From Rhynchopus sp. YZ270_cl-10 (taxonomy: Eukaryota > Euglenozoa > Diplonemea > Diplonemida > Diplonemidae): DNA of 64,000 nt. Position numbers and translations under genes: made by a program. Each line of letters starts with the position of its first letter. The first letter of the stretch is position 1. Location: assembly GCA_964035575.1 (NCBI GenBank), contig OZ037882.1, forward strand, positions 496,001-560,000, in the 5' to 3' direction. A model generated the notes under the pieces. That model was not told the DNA's origin, ran no database searches, and saw only the letters and a program-made list of their open reading frames with translations. This document shows, piece after piece, positions 10,865 through 21,105 of this stretch.

Positions 10865-11268
10865 AGAGAAACCAATAAAAAAAAAAAATGACAGCTCTCT
10901 CAACCATCCTTCCTCCCCCGCACTCCCCCAACTATTTCTCTGCTTAATACGCAAGTCATATTGCGTTGGCTTCCGTTTTATGTTACTAATCTTTGACAAT
11001 ATAAATCACAGTTGCACCTCCGACTCCACGTTGCCACACGACGACACTGTGTCATTATACAATAAACACATGATACAAGCATAATAACAAAGCACAAAAA
11101 GCGTTAACGATAACTGCCTGTCAAAATGTGTTTTTGTCATGGCATTGACAAATGTCGTGGTGCAGCCCCTCTCCCCCCTCCCCCCCTCCCCTCGGATGAA
11201 AACAACACATTCCTGATTCGCGCGCTATAGCACAACAAAGTGGACAAAACAAAATAAAGAAAAGTTTG

Positions 11269-11303
11269 GAAGATGACCAGCCTCTCGTACTTAGTCACCT
11301 TAA
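11269..11303 (-). repeat. Hairpin family 1, diverged copy c
   Basis: AGATGACCAGCCTCTCGTAC then TTAGTCACCTTAAA is recognisably the same element, with the inner stem partly lost. It lies 85 bases from copy d. Confidence 0.4.
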
Positions 11304-11387
11304 ATAAAAGAAGGGAAAACCCCCTCTCGACTGCTTCTCTCGATATCCATCAAACGGTATGTCCTTACAATTATTTAAAAAATAAGT

Positions 11388-11427
11388 TTATAAGATGATC
11401 CTAAGCCTCACGTGCTTAGTCACCTTA
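11388..11427 (-). repeat. Hairpin family 1, copy d
   Basis: TTATAAGATGA-TC-CTAAGC, loop CTCACGT, GCTTAG-TCACCTTAA. The stem extends to about 14 pairs with one two-base bulge. It lies about 215 bases beyond the 3' end of the acetyltransferase gene. The rest of 10873..11643 is spacer with CT repeats. Confidence 0.6.
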
Positions 11428-11643
11428 AATTTCTGCAAATTTCCGCACCAATACAAAAAAATGGAACACAGCTTGAAAAAGGTAAACCTGAGTATCTCTC
11501 TCTCTCTCTCTCTCTCTGTGACTCAGTCACTTAAAGAGGCGAACTGCCATTTAAAAAAGCCTACCGCTATATTTTTTTTTTGTTTCTTTCGCATGGTTCC
11601 CTTCCCCCCCTTAATACACACTCCCCTTACCCTCACCTCCCCT

Positions 11644-12399
11644 TTATAAATACTCTGCTTTCTTAGTAGTATATCGCAGAATTAATGACCAAAACGACTC
11701 TAAATAGGTGGGTCTTGGTGGCATGAGGGTGAATTGCATTAGGTATGCATCGTAAAACTGCCCATTTATGTAATAATACGAGTCTAGAAGCTCTGCAGTG
11801 TGGAAGCCGTGTCTCCTGTAGAAGCCTATGGCGCCTGTGTTGAGCGTCATGACATGCAGTTTTACGTAGTGACAGCCGCAGTCGCCAAGCTCCTGGAGGG
11901 TGAGGTTCAGGAGGTGCGAGCCGATGCTTCTCCGTCGCGCCTCGTTTGTCACTCCAATGGTGCTGAGATACCCTGTCTTGGTTGTTCTGCAGGAAAACCA
12001 GTCTTGATCCTCCGACGTCCTTGCAGTAGAAATTCCGAGAACTTTGGACTCTTCGTTTTCAGAGTGTTGTAATGCAAGGACAGTGACCATTCTATCGGTA
12101 AGAAGCGACTCATAAAAGCTGTTTCCATAGACTACAGGGAAGAGCTCGGTGTGAAGCGCGATGATTTGGTCGAGAAACTCTCGGGTGACTGGTTCGTAGG
12201 TGACTCCATCGAGAACTTCGCCCATCCGTGGTACCCTCCCCTGGGCAACGAACGGTTGTTGTGTTGTCGCAGCGCGTGGGGATACAACCTCAACTGCGCA
12301 GGTGGTGTTCACTTTCCGTTCGTTGACTTCGCTGGCATGGTGCTTGCTGTTGTTGAGGGTCTGACTGCTGCTATAATCTATATTGTCCACGTGGCACAT
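11644..12399 (-). CDS. GNAT-family N-alpha-acetyltransferase, NAA60/NAA50-like
   Basis: The 251-residue frame carries one GNAT domain at about residues 65-228. The alpha1 segment HTELFPVVYGNSFYESLL matches the substrate-binding FPVxY..xFY element of NAA50/NAA60. Beta4 and the acetyl-CoA P-loop read GYLSTIGVTNEARRRSIGSH, followed by LLNLTLQELG. The later HVMTLNTGAIGFYRRHGF and the LLDSYYYINGQFYDAYLM stretch favour NAA60, whose family has a Tyr-Tyr-x-Ile/Arg-Gly segment there. The enzyme transfers acetyl from acetyl-CoA to N-terminal Met of proteins. The C-terminal PRPTYLESFWSLILRY is amphipathic, as expected for the Golgi-anchoring tail of NAA60. Residues 1-60 are low complexity; the ATG at 12399 is the first in frame, but starts nearer the domain are possible. 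Confidence 0.85.
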   Translation of the reverse strand: MCHVDNIDYSSSQTLNNSKHHASEVNERKVNTTCAVEVVSPRAATTQQPFVAQGRVPRMGEVLDGVTYEPVTREFLDQIIALHTELFPVVYGNSFYESLLTDRMVTVLALQHSENEESKVLGISTARTSEDQDWFSCRTTKTGYLSTIGVTNEARRRSIGSHLLNLTLQELGDCGCHYVKLHVMTLNTGAIGFYRRHGFHTAELLDSYYYINGQFYDAYLMQFTLMPPRPTYLESFWSLILRYTTKKAEYL

Positions 12400-12432
12400 T
12401 ATCTCATAAAAATTATGTAAAATAAACGAAGT

Positions 12433-12463
12433 TAAATGATGAACCTAAACCTCTAAGTCACCA
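12433..12463 (-). repeat. Hairpin family 1, shortened copy e
   Basis: GATGAACCTAAACCTCTAAG then TCACC keeps the outer stem halves but has lost part of the inner stem. It lies about 35 bases upstream of the acetyltransferase start, so it would fall in its 5' leader. Confidence 0.4.
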
Positions 12464-12923
12464 AGTAAAGTTTGGGGAAAGAGGGAGAAGGAGAGAGGAG
12501 GAAGGAAAACAAGGTGTGTTTTAGATTTTTTTTAAAAAGAGCAGAGGGGATTGAGGGGAAGGGTGTGTTGGTGTTTTTTTTGTGTTTGTGAACGTTATAT
12601 TAACGCCATTGTTTTTTTTCTGGAGGGTGTTTGGGTTTTTTGGGGGTAATGTGAGATGTGGGTGCAGAGAGGGGAAAAAAATGGAGTCCTTTTTTTTGGC
12701 AAAAAAAAATGTTCTACAGACACAGCGAGAAGAGAGAGATAAAGGCATATTTTTCTGATTAGATTATTTTATTTTTTTTTTTTTCTTTTTATTTGCGTTT
12801 GAAAACTGTCTCTTTCGCCTCATCGATTCCCCTCCCCTACCTCCCTCATACCCTTCCCCCTTCAGATATCCACTATATCTTTGATGTCTTTTCAGTACCC
12901 AAAAAACAAAAAGAAAGAAAAGT

Positions 12924-12968
12924 TTATAAGATATGACCCTAAGCCTCTCTGTGCTTAGTCAACCTTAT
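12924..12968 (-). repeat. Hairpin family 1, copy f
   Basis: TTATAAGATATGACC-CTAAGC, loop, GCTTAG-TCAACCTTAT, preceded on the plus strand by AAAGAAAGAAAAGT. The following CTTATCATATTCGTTAT is shared with the copy at 44270, so the conserved unit is longer than the hairpin. It lies about 155 bases beyond the end of the next gene. Confidence 0.6.
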
Positions 12969-13123
12969 CATATTCGTTATTAACAGAGCAATATTTTGCG
13001 CAGGGCTTCCGCAAGAAAATAAGATGTGACTGAAGAGGGGGGTGATTCGCACTTCTTGCGCACTTTTCCGCGCTTTTTCCCCTCCATTCAGCGACACCAA
13101 AATGCGATATAATTTTTTTTTTC

Positions 13124-14764
13124 TTATACCGGAACACCTCTCAATATGTGAAGCAAGGTGCGTTCACGTGACGAATAGACTGCAGAACTGCGGCCAAGGA
13201 GGAGAACGAAATACCCAAAGTCCACATGCTCCGCAAGGTTCGCCCCTGTAACAGGGTCGACTACGACGAACGGGGTGTGCTGCCGTTTCTGCTCTTTTGG
13301 TCGGAACGCAACCGACAGCCCCGCCGTACCTGCCCCCAAAGACACCTCTGACAGCCCCCAATCCAGGACCACACCATACCAATAGAGAAACCCTGCCAGC
13401 CTTCCCCCCAACCCAGCCTCGTGTTTCCAAAGCTGACTCACCACCCCCATATCACACTGTGTTACCGTCGCACTCACGGCGGTTACCATGACCTCCAAGG
13501 CGAGAGAAGGCACTCTCAACCCCCAATTTCTCGTCATCGTCTTCAACACTCTGATAAACGGTGTGTTCTCAGGGTACTCTGCTACCGATCCTTGCCATAT
13601 TCCGGCGCTGTGCTTTGTGGTGAAATGGACGTAGCAAATTAAACCCGAAGCGCTGTGCACTAGACAGAGGGAGGAGGGGTGGCCGGGGGGGGAGGTGGAG
13701 AGCTTCAGGCAGGAACCTTGCTGAACGGAGATTAGCGTTGAGAGACGAGAAATCATTTCCTGTGAAGCGGAGAGAGGCACGCATATATCCAACGCTGAGG
13801 TGCTCAACGCTGTCCCCCTCAGCCAACTCCCCAAGAGATAAACGCACAGCGCCCCATCCTCTTCTTGACTACTACTCAACACCTCTACCTGCATATCTGC
13901 CCCATTTTTTAAAAACACCCGATGAAAAGCGACCTGAGTCGTTACCGGCATGTCATTAATGGTAACAGAAAGAATTTTCATGCCTACCTTAAACCCTGCC
14001 TTTTCCCAGAACAGCCCTGAAGCGACGGAGGTAACTTCTTGCGTGGTTTTATCAATAGAAATCCCGACATCATCCGAATCTGTTGCGATTGTCTCAAAAT
14101 TGTACGGTATTTTGCATGAAATCATGCTACGATCCTTGAACACCACGTTCACGATGCTGTCTACTGCGCGGGTGATCTCCGGGATGGAGGCTTCTTGCTC
14201 CGCGCTTGGGCGTACCATTTCATCTAATATCATGATATCCGCATGCCTCGCTAACGGCAGGCATACAGTAGAATCCACCCCCCGTAGAGGATGCATTGCA
14301 ACCATAATCTCCTCCTCTAAAACAACCTTTTCCGTCAAATTCGGCAGGGTTCGTGCTTCCTGAGACACCCCTTCAGTGGGAAGCTTGGTAGGAGTGGAAG
14401 ATGAAGAAGAGGAAAATGAAGATGGTGATAAATTTCCCTCTGGTTCTGGCGGGGTCTCTGCGGGGGTTGGAATGGGTGGAGGGGTATGGTGGTGGGGTGG
14501 GTGTTGCTGTTGCTGCTGCTGCTGCTGCTGTTGCTGATTTGCTATGGGTTTAGAAATAACTAACTTCCCTCCCTCCCCTTTTTGAAACGAAAGGCTCGAA
14601 TTCGCATTAGTCGGTGAAGGCACTACAGGAGGTTCAGGAGAAGGTGATGGGGAGGACTTTGTGAAGTGCTTCGTCAAGGCAGGCTTTGCGGTGGAGATGG
14701 TTGTGGTGGTATCACGCTTCTGCTTGCTTCGTCGTTGCTTCTGCTGCTTCTGCACACGGCTCAT
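13124..14764 (-). CDS. PDZ-like domain fused to a divergent nucleotidyltransferase/poly(A)-polymerase-like domain
   Basis: The 546-residue frame has no intron. Residues 1-140 are low complexity with a basic start (QKQQKQRRSKQKR) and an 11-Gln run at 77-87 encoded by CAG/CAA. Residues about 230-296 look like a PDZ fold (DVGISIDKTTQEVTSVASG ... AGFKVGMKILSVTINDMPV). Residues about 308-520 resemble the core of non-canonical poly(A) polymerases: LLGSWLRGTALSTSALDICV at the GS-containing nucleotide-binding motif, FIRVLKTMTRNW, GGRLAGFLYWYGVVLDWG and VVVDPVTGANLAEHVDF, which mirrors the DPxxxxNxA element. In active enzymes the GS motif is followed by an Asp-x-Asp pair; here only the second Asp is evident (SALDI), so catalysis may be lost. 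PDZ plus nucleotidyltransferase is an unusual pairing. Both domain calls rest on motifs only. Confidence 0.6.
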   Translation of the reverse strand: MSRVQKQQKQRRSKQKRDTTTTISTAKPALTKHFTKSSPSPSPEPPVVPSPTNANSSLSFQKGEGGKLVISKPIANQQQQQQQQQQQHPPHHHTPPPIPTPAETPPEPEGNLSPSSFSSSSSSTPTKLPTEGVSQEARTLPNLTEKVVLEEEIMVAMHPLRGVDSTVCLPLARHADIMILDEMVRPSAEQEASIPEITRAVDSIVNVVFKDRSMISCKIPYNFETIATDSDDVGISIDKTTQEVTSVASGLFWEKAGFKVGMKILSVTINDMPVTTQVAFHRVFLKNGADMQVEVLSSSQEEDGALCVYLLGSWLRGTALSTSALDICVPLSASQEMISRLSTLISVQQGSCLKLSTSPPGHPSSLCLVHSASGLICYVHFTTKHSAGIWQGSVAEYPENTPFIRVLKTMTRNWGLRVPSLALEVMVTAVSATVTQCDMGVVSQLWKHEAGLGGRLAGFLYWYGVVLDWGLSEVSLGAGTAGLSVAFRPKEQKRQHTPFVVVDPVTGANLAEHVDFGYFVLLLGRSSAVYSSRERTLLHILRGVPV

Positions 14765-15122
14765 TTGAAATGAATTTTATTAAAATTGTGTTGAGAAAGC
14801 GAGGAGGAGGGGAGAAAGCCAAACACAGAAGGATATGTTTTCGTTCTCTCTTTTGAGAAAAAAAAATTTTTTGAAAAAAAAATTGAATTATGAACAGTTT
14901 CTACAACCCTCGAATCATGTGGTTATGTGTATTTGGCATTACACTCAAAACAATTTTGTTTTTTTTTTCGAAAAAATTTGGGAAAAAAAATATCATCGGT
15001 TCGCAGAACATGAAAATCCACTGCCCTCATGCTCCAAATTGTTTATAAGATATTGAAAGATCATCAATTGGAAGAGGAGGGGAAGGGGGAGAGAAGATGC
15101 GGGGTGGGGGGGGGGGGGGGTA
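14765..15122. other. Spacer with G18 homopolymer at the transposon junction
   Basis: AT-rich spacer upstream of the PDZ gene ends in a run of about 18 G at 15103..15120, followed immediately by TA and an inverted-repeat element. No gene is seen. Confidence 0.6.
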
Positions 15123-16318
15123 GGTGGGGGCAAAACCCCTATTTTTTTGAGGCATTTTGACTTTTTTGGACTTCCGCGCAAAGTACGTACAAACCACCCC
15201 TCATACCCACCCAGAAATGGGTCAGAAACACCCTGTGACCCGAAAATCCATGCTAAGGGCGACTCAGAATATGAAAAAATGCAAAAAAATAGTGAAAAAG
15301 TGGCCTTTTGACGGTTTTGGCCATGTTGGGTAAAATGGCCATTTTTGGACAAAAAAATCAAAAAAACAGCAAAATTTCGACGTCATGACAGCTGCTTGGG
15401 CACAAACCTACCCCAGGGAGGTCCTGTGAGTCTATTCCGACCTGTTTTGGACACTTTAGGTACTTTTTTTGGCCGTTTTTTGGTGTTTTTAGGTCAAAAA
15501 ACATCCCCGGACTATCCCCGGACTATCCCCGGACTATCCCCGGACCGGACTTGCGCCCTGCTTTCAGACCCACTCTGGGCCAAAAAATGGGTGAAAACCC
15601 CCGAAAAAGCACTCCGGGAACCCAGATAGTTCCAAATATCCACCAGAAACCCACCCAAACACCTCAAAAACATGCCAGAAAAATATTTTTAAAAACACAC
15701 TTTTTCAAATAAGTCATTATGGAACCTGCCCAGATGAACTTTTTGAAAAAAGTGTGTTTTTGAAAATATTTTCTGGCATGTTTTTGAGGTGTTTGGGTGG
15801 GTTTCTAGTGGATATTTGGAACTATCTGGGTTCCCGGAGTGCTTTTTCGGGGGTTTTCACCCATTTTTTGGCCCAGAGTGGGTCTGAAAGCAGGGCGCAA
15901 GTCGCGGCCCAGGGACGTCCAGGGTAAAGTCCAGGGTATTTTTTGACCTAAAAACACCAAAAAACGGCCAAAAAAAGTACCTAAAGTGTCCAAAACAGGT
16001 CGGAATGGACTCACAGGACCTCCCTGGGGTAGGTTTGTGCCCAAGCAGCTGTCATGACGTCGAAATTTTGCTGTTTTTTTGATTTTTTTGTCCAAAAATG
16101 GCCATTTTACCCAACATGGCCAAAACCGTCAAAAGGCCACTTTTTCACTATTTTTTTGCATTTTTTCATATTCTGAGTCGCCCTTAGCATGGATTTTCGG
16201 GTCACAGGGTGTTTCTGACCCATTTCTGGGTGGGTATGAGGGGTGGTTTGTGGGTACTTTGCGCGGAAGTCCAAAAAAGTCAAAATGCCTCACCCGTCCT
16301 GAAGGTTTTGCCCCCACC
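15123..16318. mobile_element. Foldback element, two about 590-bp inverted arms
   Basis: The sequence from 15123 to about 15710 is repeated in inverted orientation from about 15736 to 16318 at very high identity, leaving a centre of roughly 25 bases. Termini are GGTGGGGGCAAAAC and GTTTTGCCCCCACC, each flanked by TA (15121-15122 and 16319-16320). Arm translations are mirror images and carry no transposase motif. The left arm has an extra CCCCGGACTAT microrepeat (four copies near 15505..15545), so the arms have begun to diverge. Confidence 0.88.
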
Positions 16319-16320
16319 TA

Positions 16321-17155
16321 GGCATACTGTGCAGGCGAGCCGTTTTTAGGCGAGTTTTTCGTTTTCCTGATTTTCAGGAAAAACTCGCCAAAAACTCGCC
16401 CTACTCGCCCATTACTCGCCTATTACTCGCCAAAACTCGCCAAAAACTCGCCAAAACTCGCCTAAACTCGCCAAAAACTCGCCTAAACTCGCCCCAATTT
16501 GGGTGCAAATCCTGGTGCACATACGCACCTTGGGGGTGAAAATGTGCACCAGGATGTGAAAATGGAGGGCGGGGGTGACTGATGACAACATGCCACTCGA
16601 AAACACACAAAAAAAATTGAAATTGTGTCACTTGTACGTCTAACGGCAACCATGTCACGGCAGTGGCTGACAGGCATGTATGTAAACATTTGCTCCAGGG
16701 GAAGATCCAGGCGTGCCATAGATCCCGGGGGACAAGACGTGCTACAATCCGGAGGATGACGAAGACATGAGCCGGGGCTGCACTCGCTATACAACAATGT
16801 CCTCGCCATGCCGGTAAATGGCAACCCTGCAGGCCACCCCTTGGCGGTATTCCCCACGACTACATCGCACCCATCTGTGCAAGCTTCATGGATCCGCAGA
16901 AGCTACAGCTGGACTGGTGGTACTGGTTGTGGAAGCCTACAAAGCAAACTGTAGAGGTCTTGTTCAAGTGGAACGAAAAAAATTTTCTCTTCAAAACTCA
17001 AATTTCCCTCATATTTTCGTGTGTACACTTTTCCCAAGGTAAAATCCCTACCCAAAAAAAAAAACTCGCCAAAACTCGCCCCCCAAAAATGGGCGAGTTT
17101 TAGGCGAGTTTTTGGCGAGTAGGCGAGTTTTTTTTACTCGCCCGCACAGTATGCC
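16321..17155. mobile_element. TA-flanked inverted-repeat element with GGCGAGT subterminal repeats
   Basis: Termini GGCATACTGTGC and GCACAGTATGCC, flanked by TA on both sides; the left TA is the right target TA of the preceding foldback element. Both ends carry clusters of the motif AACTCGCC or its complement, more than twenty in all, which could be transposase-binding repeats. The centre (about 16500..17040) is unique and non-coding as far as I can tell. Confidence 0.82.
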
Positions 17156-17408
17156 TAGGGGGGGGGGGCGTTGGGATTGCGAGGTGCGAACTTCACCGTC
17201 TCCAACGGATATTGGAGGTGGTGAAGAGCGAGAGAGGGTGGTGGTGGTGGTGGTGATGGTTGTGTACAATGATCAAATTGTAAAGGGAAGGGGACGACAG
17301 AGTGACTTTTATTTTATTTTATTTTTTTTGGTTGTTATTTTTGCTTCTTCACTTTATGCAAAGCTATTATCGAAATAGCCGCATCCATCTGTTTGTCTAT
17401 TTCTTCTT

Positions 17409-17460
17409 TGAAAACTTGGTTTTTTGTATTAGCGTAGACACCCTGAGGGTGAACTCCACT
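17409..17460 (-). repeat. Hairpin family 2, copy with CACCCT/AGGGTG stem
   Basis: TGAAAACTTGGTT and TGTATT lead to AGCGTAG-ACACCCT-GAGGGTGAA-CTCCACT. The inner stem is CACCCT/AGGGTG, whereas the copy at 8759 has TTGCCAC/GTGCAA, so both sides changed together. Weaker relatives occur around 17770, 22240 and 43390. The rest of 17156..18111 is spacer. Confidence 0.5.
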
Positions 17461-17837
17461 CTAGTAGAAATTCTTTCTTTCGCCAACATGGTAGTTTTTT
17501 TTGTTTTGAATTGTTTTGTATGCTTCTTTACATCTACAAAAGAAGATTTGGGGATGATTTATCGTTTTCGTAGTGAATTTTGTATTGAAAACGATGACAT
17601 ATGATGAAATAATGTTTCCTTGCAATCGGTACAAGTAATACTTTGTTTTCTTTTACTCTTGATTTTTTTCTTCAAACAGACAAAAGGTTGTGAACTACAC
17701 AAATGTTTATCTGAAACAAAACAAAAAAGAGAGAGAGAAAAAAAAAGGCGCTTTTAAAATTTACTCGCTTTTGAGTCGTGTGAGACTAGCGTAGTTACCG
17801 AACCTCGCGCGAGGTTTTTAAATTGGTTTCGCTCAGA

Positions 17838-17905
17838 ATTGTACGAATTGAAAATCCATCCGTACTTTTTTTTACTTTTTGGGGGAGCTGCGTAATCCCT
17901 GCCTT
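17838..17905. repeat. Dispersed repeat, inverted partner of 27633..27700
   Basis: AATTGTACG, TTGAAAATCCA, CGTACTTTTTTT and GGGGGAGCTGCGTAATCCCT occur in the same order on the minus strand at 27633..27700. This is a pair of copies of a non-coding interspersed repeat. Confidence 0.6.
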
Positions 17906-18111
17906 TGGAGACAAAAAAAGAATAGAATAGAAAATTGAAAGCTGAATTAGCCTCTCGTGTCCACCAAATAATAATCGCATTGGCTTGTATCCTAAAACTA
18001 TTCTGCACAAAAACAAAGGTACTGAACGGGAGTTGAAATACAAAAAATAGGGGTGCCTTTTTTCACTAAAAAAGCAGAAGTGAAAAAAAAATAAACGCAA
18101 TTGTTACCACA

Positions 18112-18258
18112 CAACGCAACGAGGCCGAGTACGTCTGAAAAAAAAAAAAAAATGCATCTGAAGCGTGGCTGAGGCGTGCTGAGGATTATTTACGTTTAAG
18201 TACGCTTCAGCCACGTCTGAGCCAGCCTTAGCGATGCCGATTCGGCCTCGTTGCATTG
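18112..18258. mobile_element. Short palindromic MITE, 147 bp, related to 28128..29215
   Basis: Termini CAACGCAACGAGGCCGA and TCGGCCTCGTTGCATTG are the same inverted repeat as the larger element at 28128. The interior shares GAGGCGT, TTACGTTTAAGTACGC and GCCACG/CGTGGC palindromes with it. The flanking dinucleotides are CA rather than TA. This is probably an internally deleted derivative. Confidence 0.75.
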
Positions 18259-18823
18259 CATGTATTACTCATTCTGAGTCGGAACTACCCCCTTGATTTC
18301 AAACACCAAAAAAGCACATAATTTACACACCCAAAAAAAATAGGCAATATCCCGCCACACGACGGTGAAGTGGAAAGAGAATTTGAAACGTGTTAAAAAC
18401 GCATCTCAGTCGAGCTCATGCAAAGGGTGGGAGTCAATGACTTAAAGTTTTCACCATTGGCTTAAAGAGAAACCCACAAGTCAAGTGACCGCCGTGCAGA
18501 GATTACCCAGAAAAAAAATAATTTCAAAACACATCCCCACCTTCCCCCGAAGTGTAGGCTAGGAAGCTTGCAGAGTACTGGAAAAAAAAAATGCCATTTT
18601 TTTTTTTTGTGACAAAATAATCGCAAAACAATCTGTTTTGGGGATAGGAAGCAAGACTGGAGAGAGCGGGAGAAATGGTTAGGAGGGTGGGGCAAAAAAA
18701 AGACAAACGAAGAAAGCTATGTCTTTGGTAAAGCAAAGAAGGATGTCGCTGGGCAGGGTTGTTCCTTGTTCTCGGAAAAAACAGCAAAATTCTGGATTTA
18801 TGTTCCCGTTTTTTTCCTTTTTT

Positions 18824-21059
18824 GGAGGTACCCTAAATTGGTCAAAAATGGTAAAAATGGTAAAAATGGTAGGAATTTTGGGGGCTTTTTTAGGGGAAAA
18901 AAAGGGTGAGGGGAGTTGGGTCCAGTCATAGGGGGTATAGCATATTTTTTTGGAAAATTCTTCAAAAAATCAAGGATTTTTGCTGGGCACAATGAAAATT
19001 TTCAGAAAAATCCCAATTTTCGGCCAAATTTGGAGCAAATTATGGCCCACCCACCCCGATTTTGGGTCAAAAACCGACTTCATTTTTGCACAGGAGTGCC
19101 TACGATTTCGTAAACCAGAGGTCCTCTGGATGCATGCATTGATAAACACAACACTGGAAATTGCAAGGAACGGGTCTGCATGTGCGTGTTCTCTAGCCAC
19201 CACAGTCACAGGGTATGCACAAAATGACCGAAGTGCAATGGCGTGAACGAAGTGCAATGGCGATAATGGAAAGATAGATGCCGGCATTGGTGAATTGCTG
19301 GAGTTCTGCACAGGAAGCTAGCATGACGTAGAATCACTGTGTGAACAAAATGACCGTATTTTGGTTGAAAATTTGACTTGAAAATTTTTTTCATAATTTG
19401 CCCAATCGAAGGTTTTCCTTGGATTTTTTGGGCCATTTTATGACGTACCACGCCCGATTTTGGGCGAAAAAAAAATTTTTTTTTTGGTCAAAAATCGCCT
19501 TGTATTACCACTGTATTGGTGTAGGCTTGTACACAGAAGTGTGTTTTGTGTAACCACAGATGGTCAAAACACCCGATTTTTGCATTTTTTTTGCATTTTT
19601 TGGTGCCCAAAGACCCACCTCAGTGGTCGAAATTTTCCCGAAAAAAAATTTTTTTTTTGGGAAAACCTTTATTCGGCTCACAAAAAGTAATTTTTCCATC
19701 ATTCGGCTCACAAAATAAAATTTTTCCATCATTCTATCAAAGTTACTATAATTTTTCCTTCATTCGGCTCACAAAAGTTAATTTTTCCACCATTCTATCA
19801 ATATTTTGCCAATTTTTCCATCATTCTATCAAAGTTTTTTTTTCACTTTTTCGAGGAAATATTTCCGCTGGAAAAAATTTTTGGGTAGGATTTTTTGCCC
19901 GTTTTTATAGGTTGTGGGAGGGAAAATTCGTAGGTGACTTATTGCGGCGAAGGTCACGCATGTCAGCAATCACACTATGTGCACCATAGTTTGATACACT
20001 TCTCACGTTATCGCAGGTCCGGGAGGCGACGGCGCCGACGATTCCTGTGTTGGCAACAGGGTGATCGTCAGAGGTGCAGGTGTGCTCGTGCTGGGTGATG
20101 CGACAACCATCACCGTCTTGCACCGCACACACCCTCCATGCACATAAGGAACCGGCACACAAGGGTCATTCGGGTGCCTGTGCGGTTCGAGACGCGGAAG
20201 GAAAAATGTGGAGGATGAAGGACTGCCACGTTACCGTCTCCTTTAGGTCATCCAAGCTGTTAAACTCGGCACCAGTGACCACTTGTCTTTGCATGTTTAG
20301 CAAACAGTGTGTAATTTGTGACCCTAGAACTATAAATTTTTCGAAAAATGCAAAAAAAATGACCCCATTTTTCCTCAAAAAACCACCCAATTTTTTTTTT
20401 TCCAGCGCAAAAATTTCTTCGAAAAAGTGAAAAAAAAAACTTTGATAGAATGATGGAAAAATTGGCAAAATATTGATAGAATGGTGGAAAAATTAACTTT
20501 TGTGAGCCGAATGAAGGAAAAATTATAGTAACTTTGATAGAATGATGGAAAAATTTTATTTTGTGAGCCGAATGATGGAAAAATTACTTTTTGTGAGCCG
20601 AATAAAGGTTTTCCCTTTTTTTTTTTTGAGATTTTTCGATTTTTTGACAAGGCGCTGGCCCATACAAAATGCACTGGTGGTACAGAAAATGGCTGGGGAA
20701 TAAACTCTAGATGCTCAAAACAGCCCAATTCATGCTTTTTTTGACTTTTTGGTCTCAGAAGGGTACCTAGGGTGTAGTGAGCAGGCCTCAAAAACACTTG
20801 TGAAAAAAAAAAAAAAAAATTTTTTTTTTTTGAGATTTTTGAAAAATCGGCCGATTTTGCGACCAAATTTGGCTGGGGAATTTCGGCGACCAAAGGGTCC
20901 CCCCTGTGGAAAAAAAACGAAATCGACCAAAAAAGGTACCCTAACATTTCGTTTTTTTCGGTTTTTCTGGTACAAGGGGAAATTTCCCTTTGCGAAAAAA
21001 AAAAAAAAACGAAATGGACCGAATTACACCGAATTGGACCGAACAGTTAGGGTACCTCC
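18824..21059. mobile_element. 2.2-kb composite inverted-repeat element (GGAGGTACCCTAA termini)
   Basis: GGAGGTACCCTAA at 18824 is matched by TTAGGGTACCTCC ending at 21059. Inside, about 230 bases at 19659..19893 recur inverted at 20379..20621, both rich in the phrase TTTTTCCATCATTC and TCGGCTCACAAAA. Further GGTACC-type motifs near 20762 and 20933 suggest more than one insertion. The two unique stretches between the arms (about 19090..19330 and 19900..20330) show no gene. The target duplication is not clear. Confidence 0.6.
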
Positions 21060-21105
21060 TTTGGGTGGGGTTTTTTTTGCCCTTTTTCAGGCTTTCCGAG
21101 CTCTA

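Noticed and set aside
15345-16321. Identical short proteins predicted from both arms of the foldback
   Set aside because: They are mirror translations of inverted arms with no conserved domain; the conservation is explained by the palindrome.
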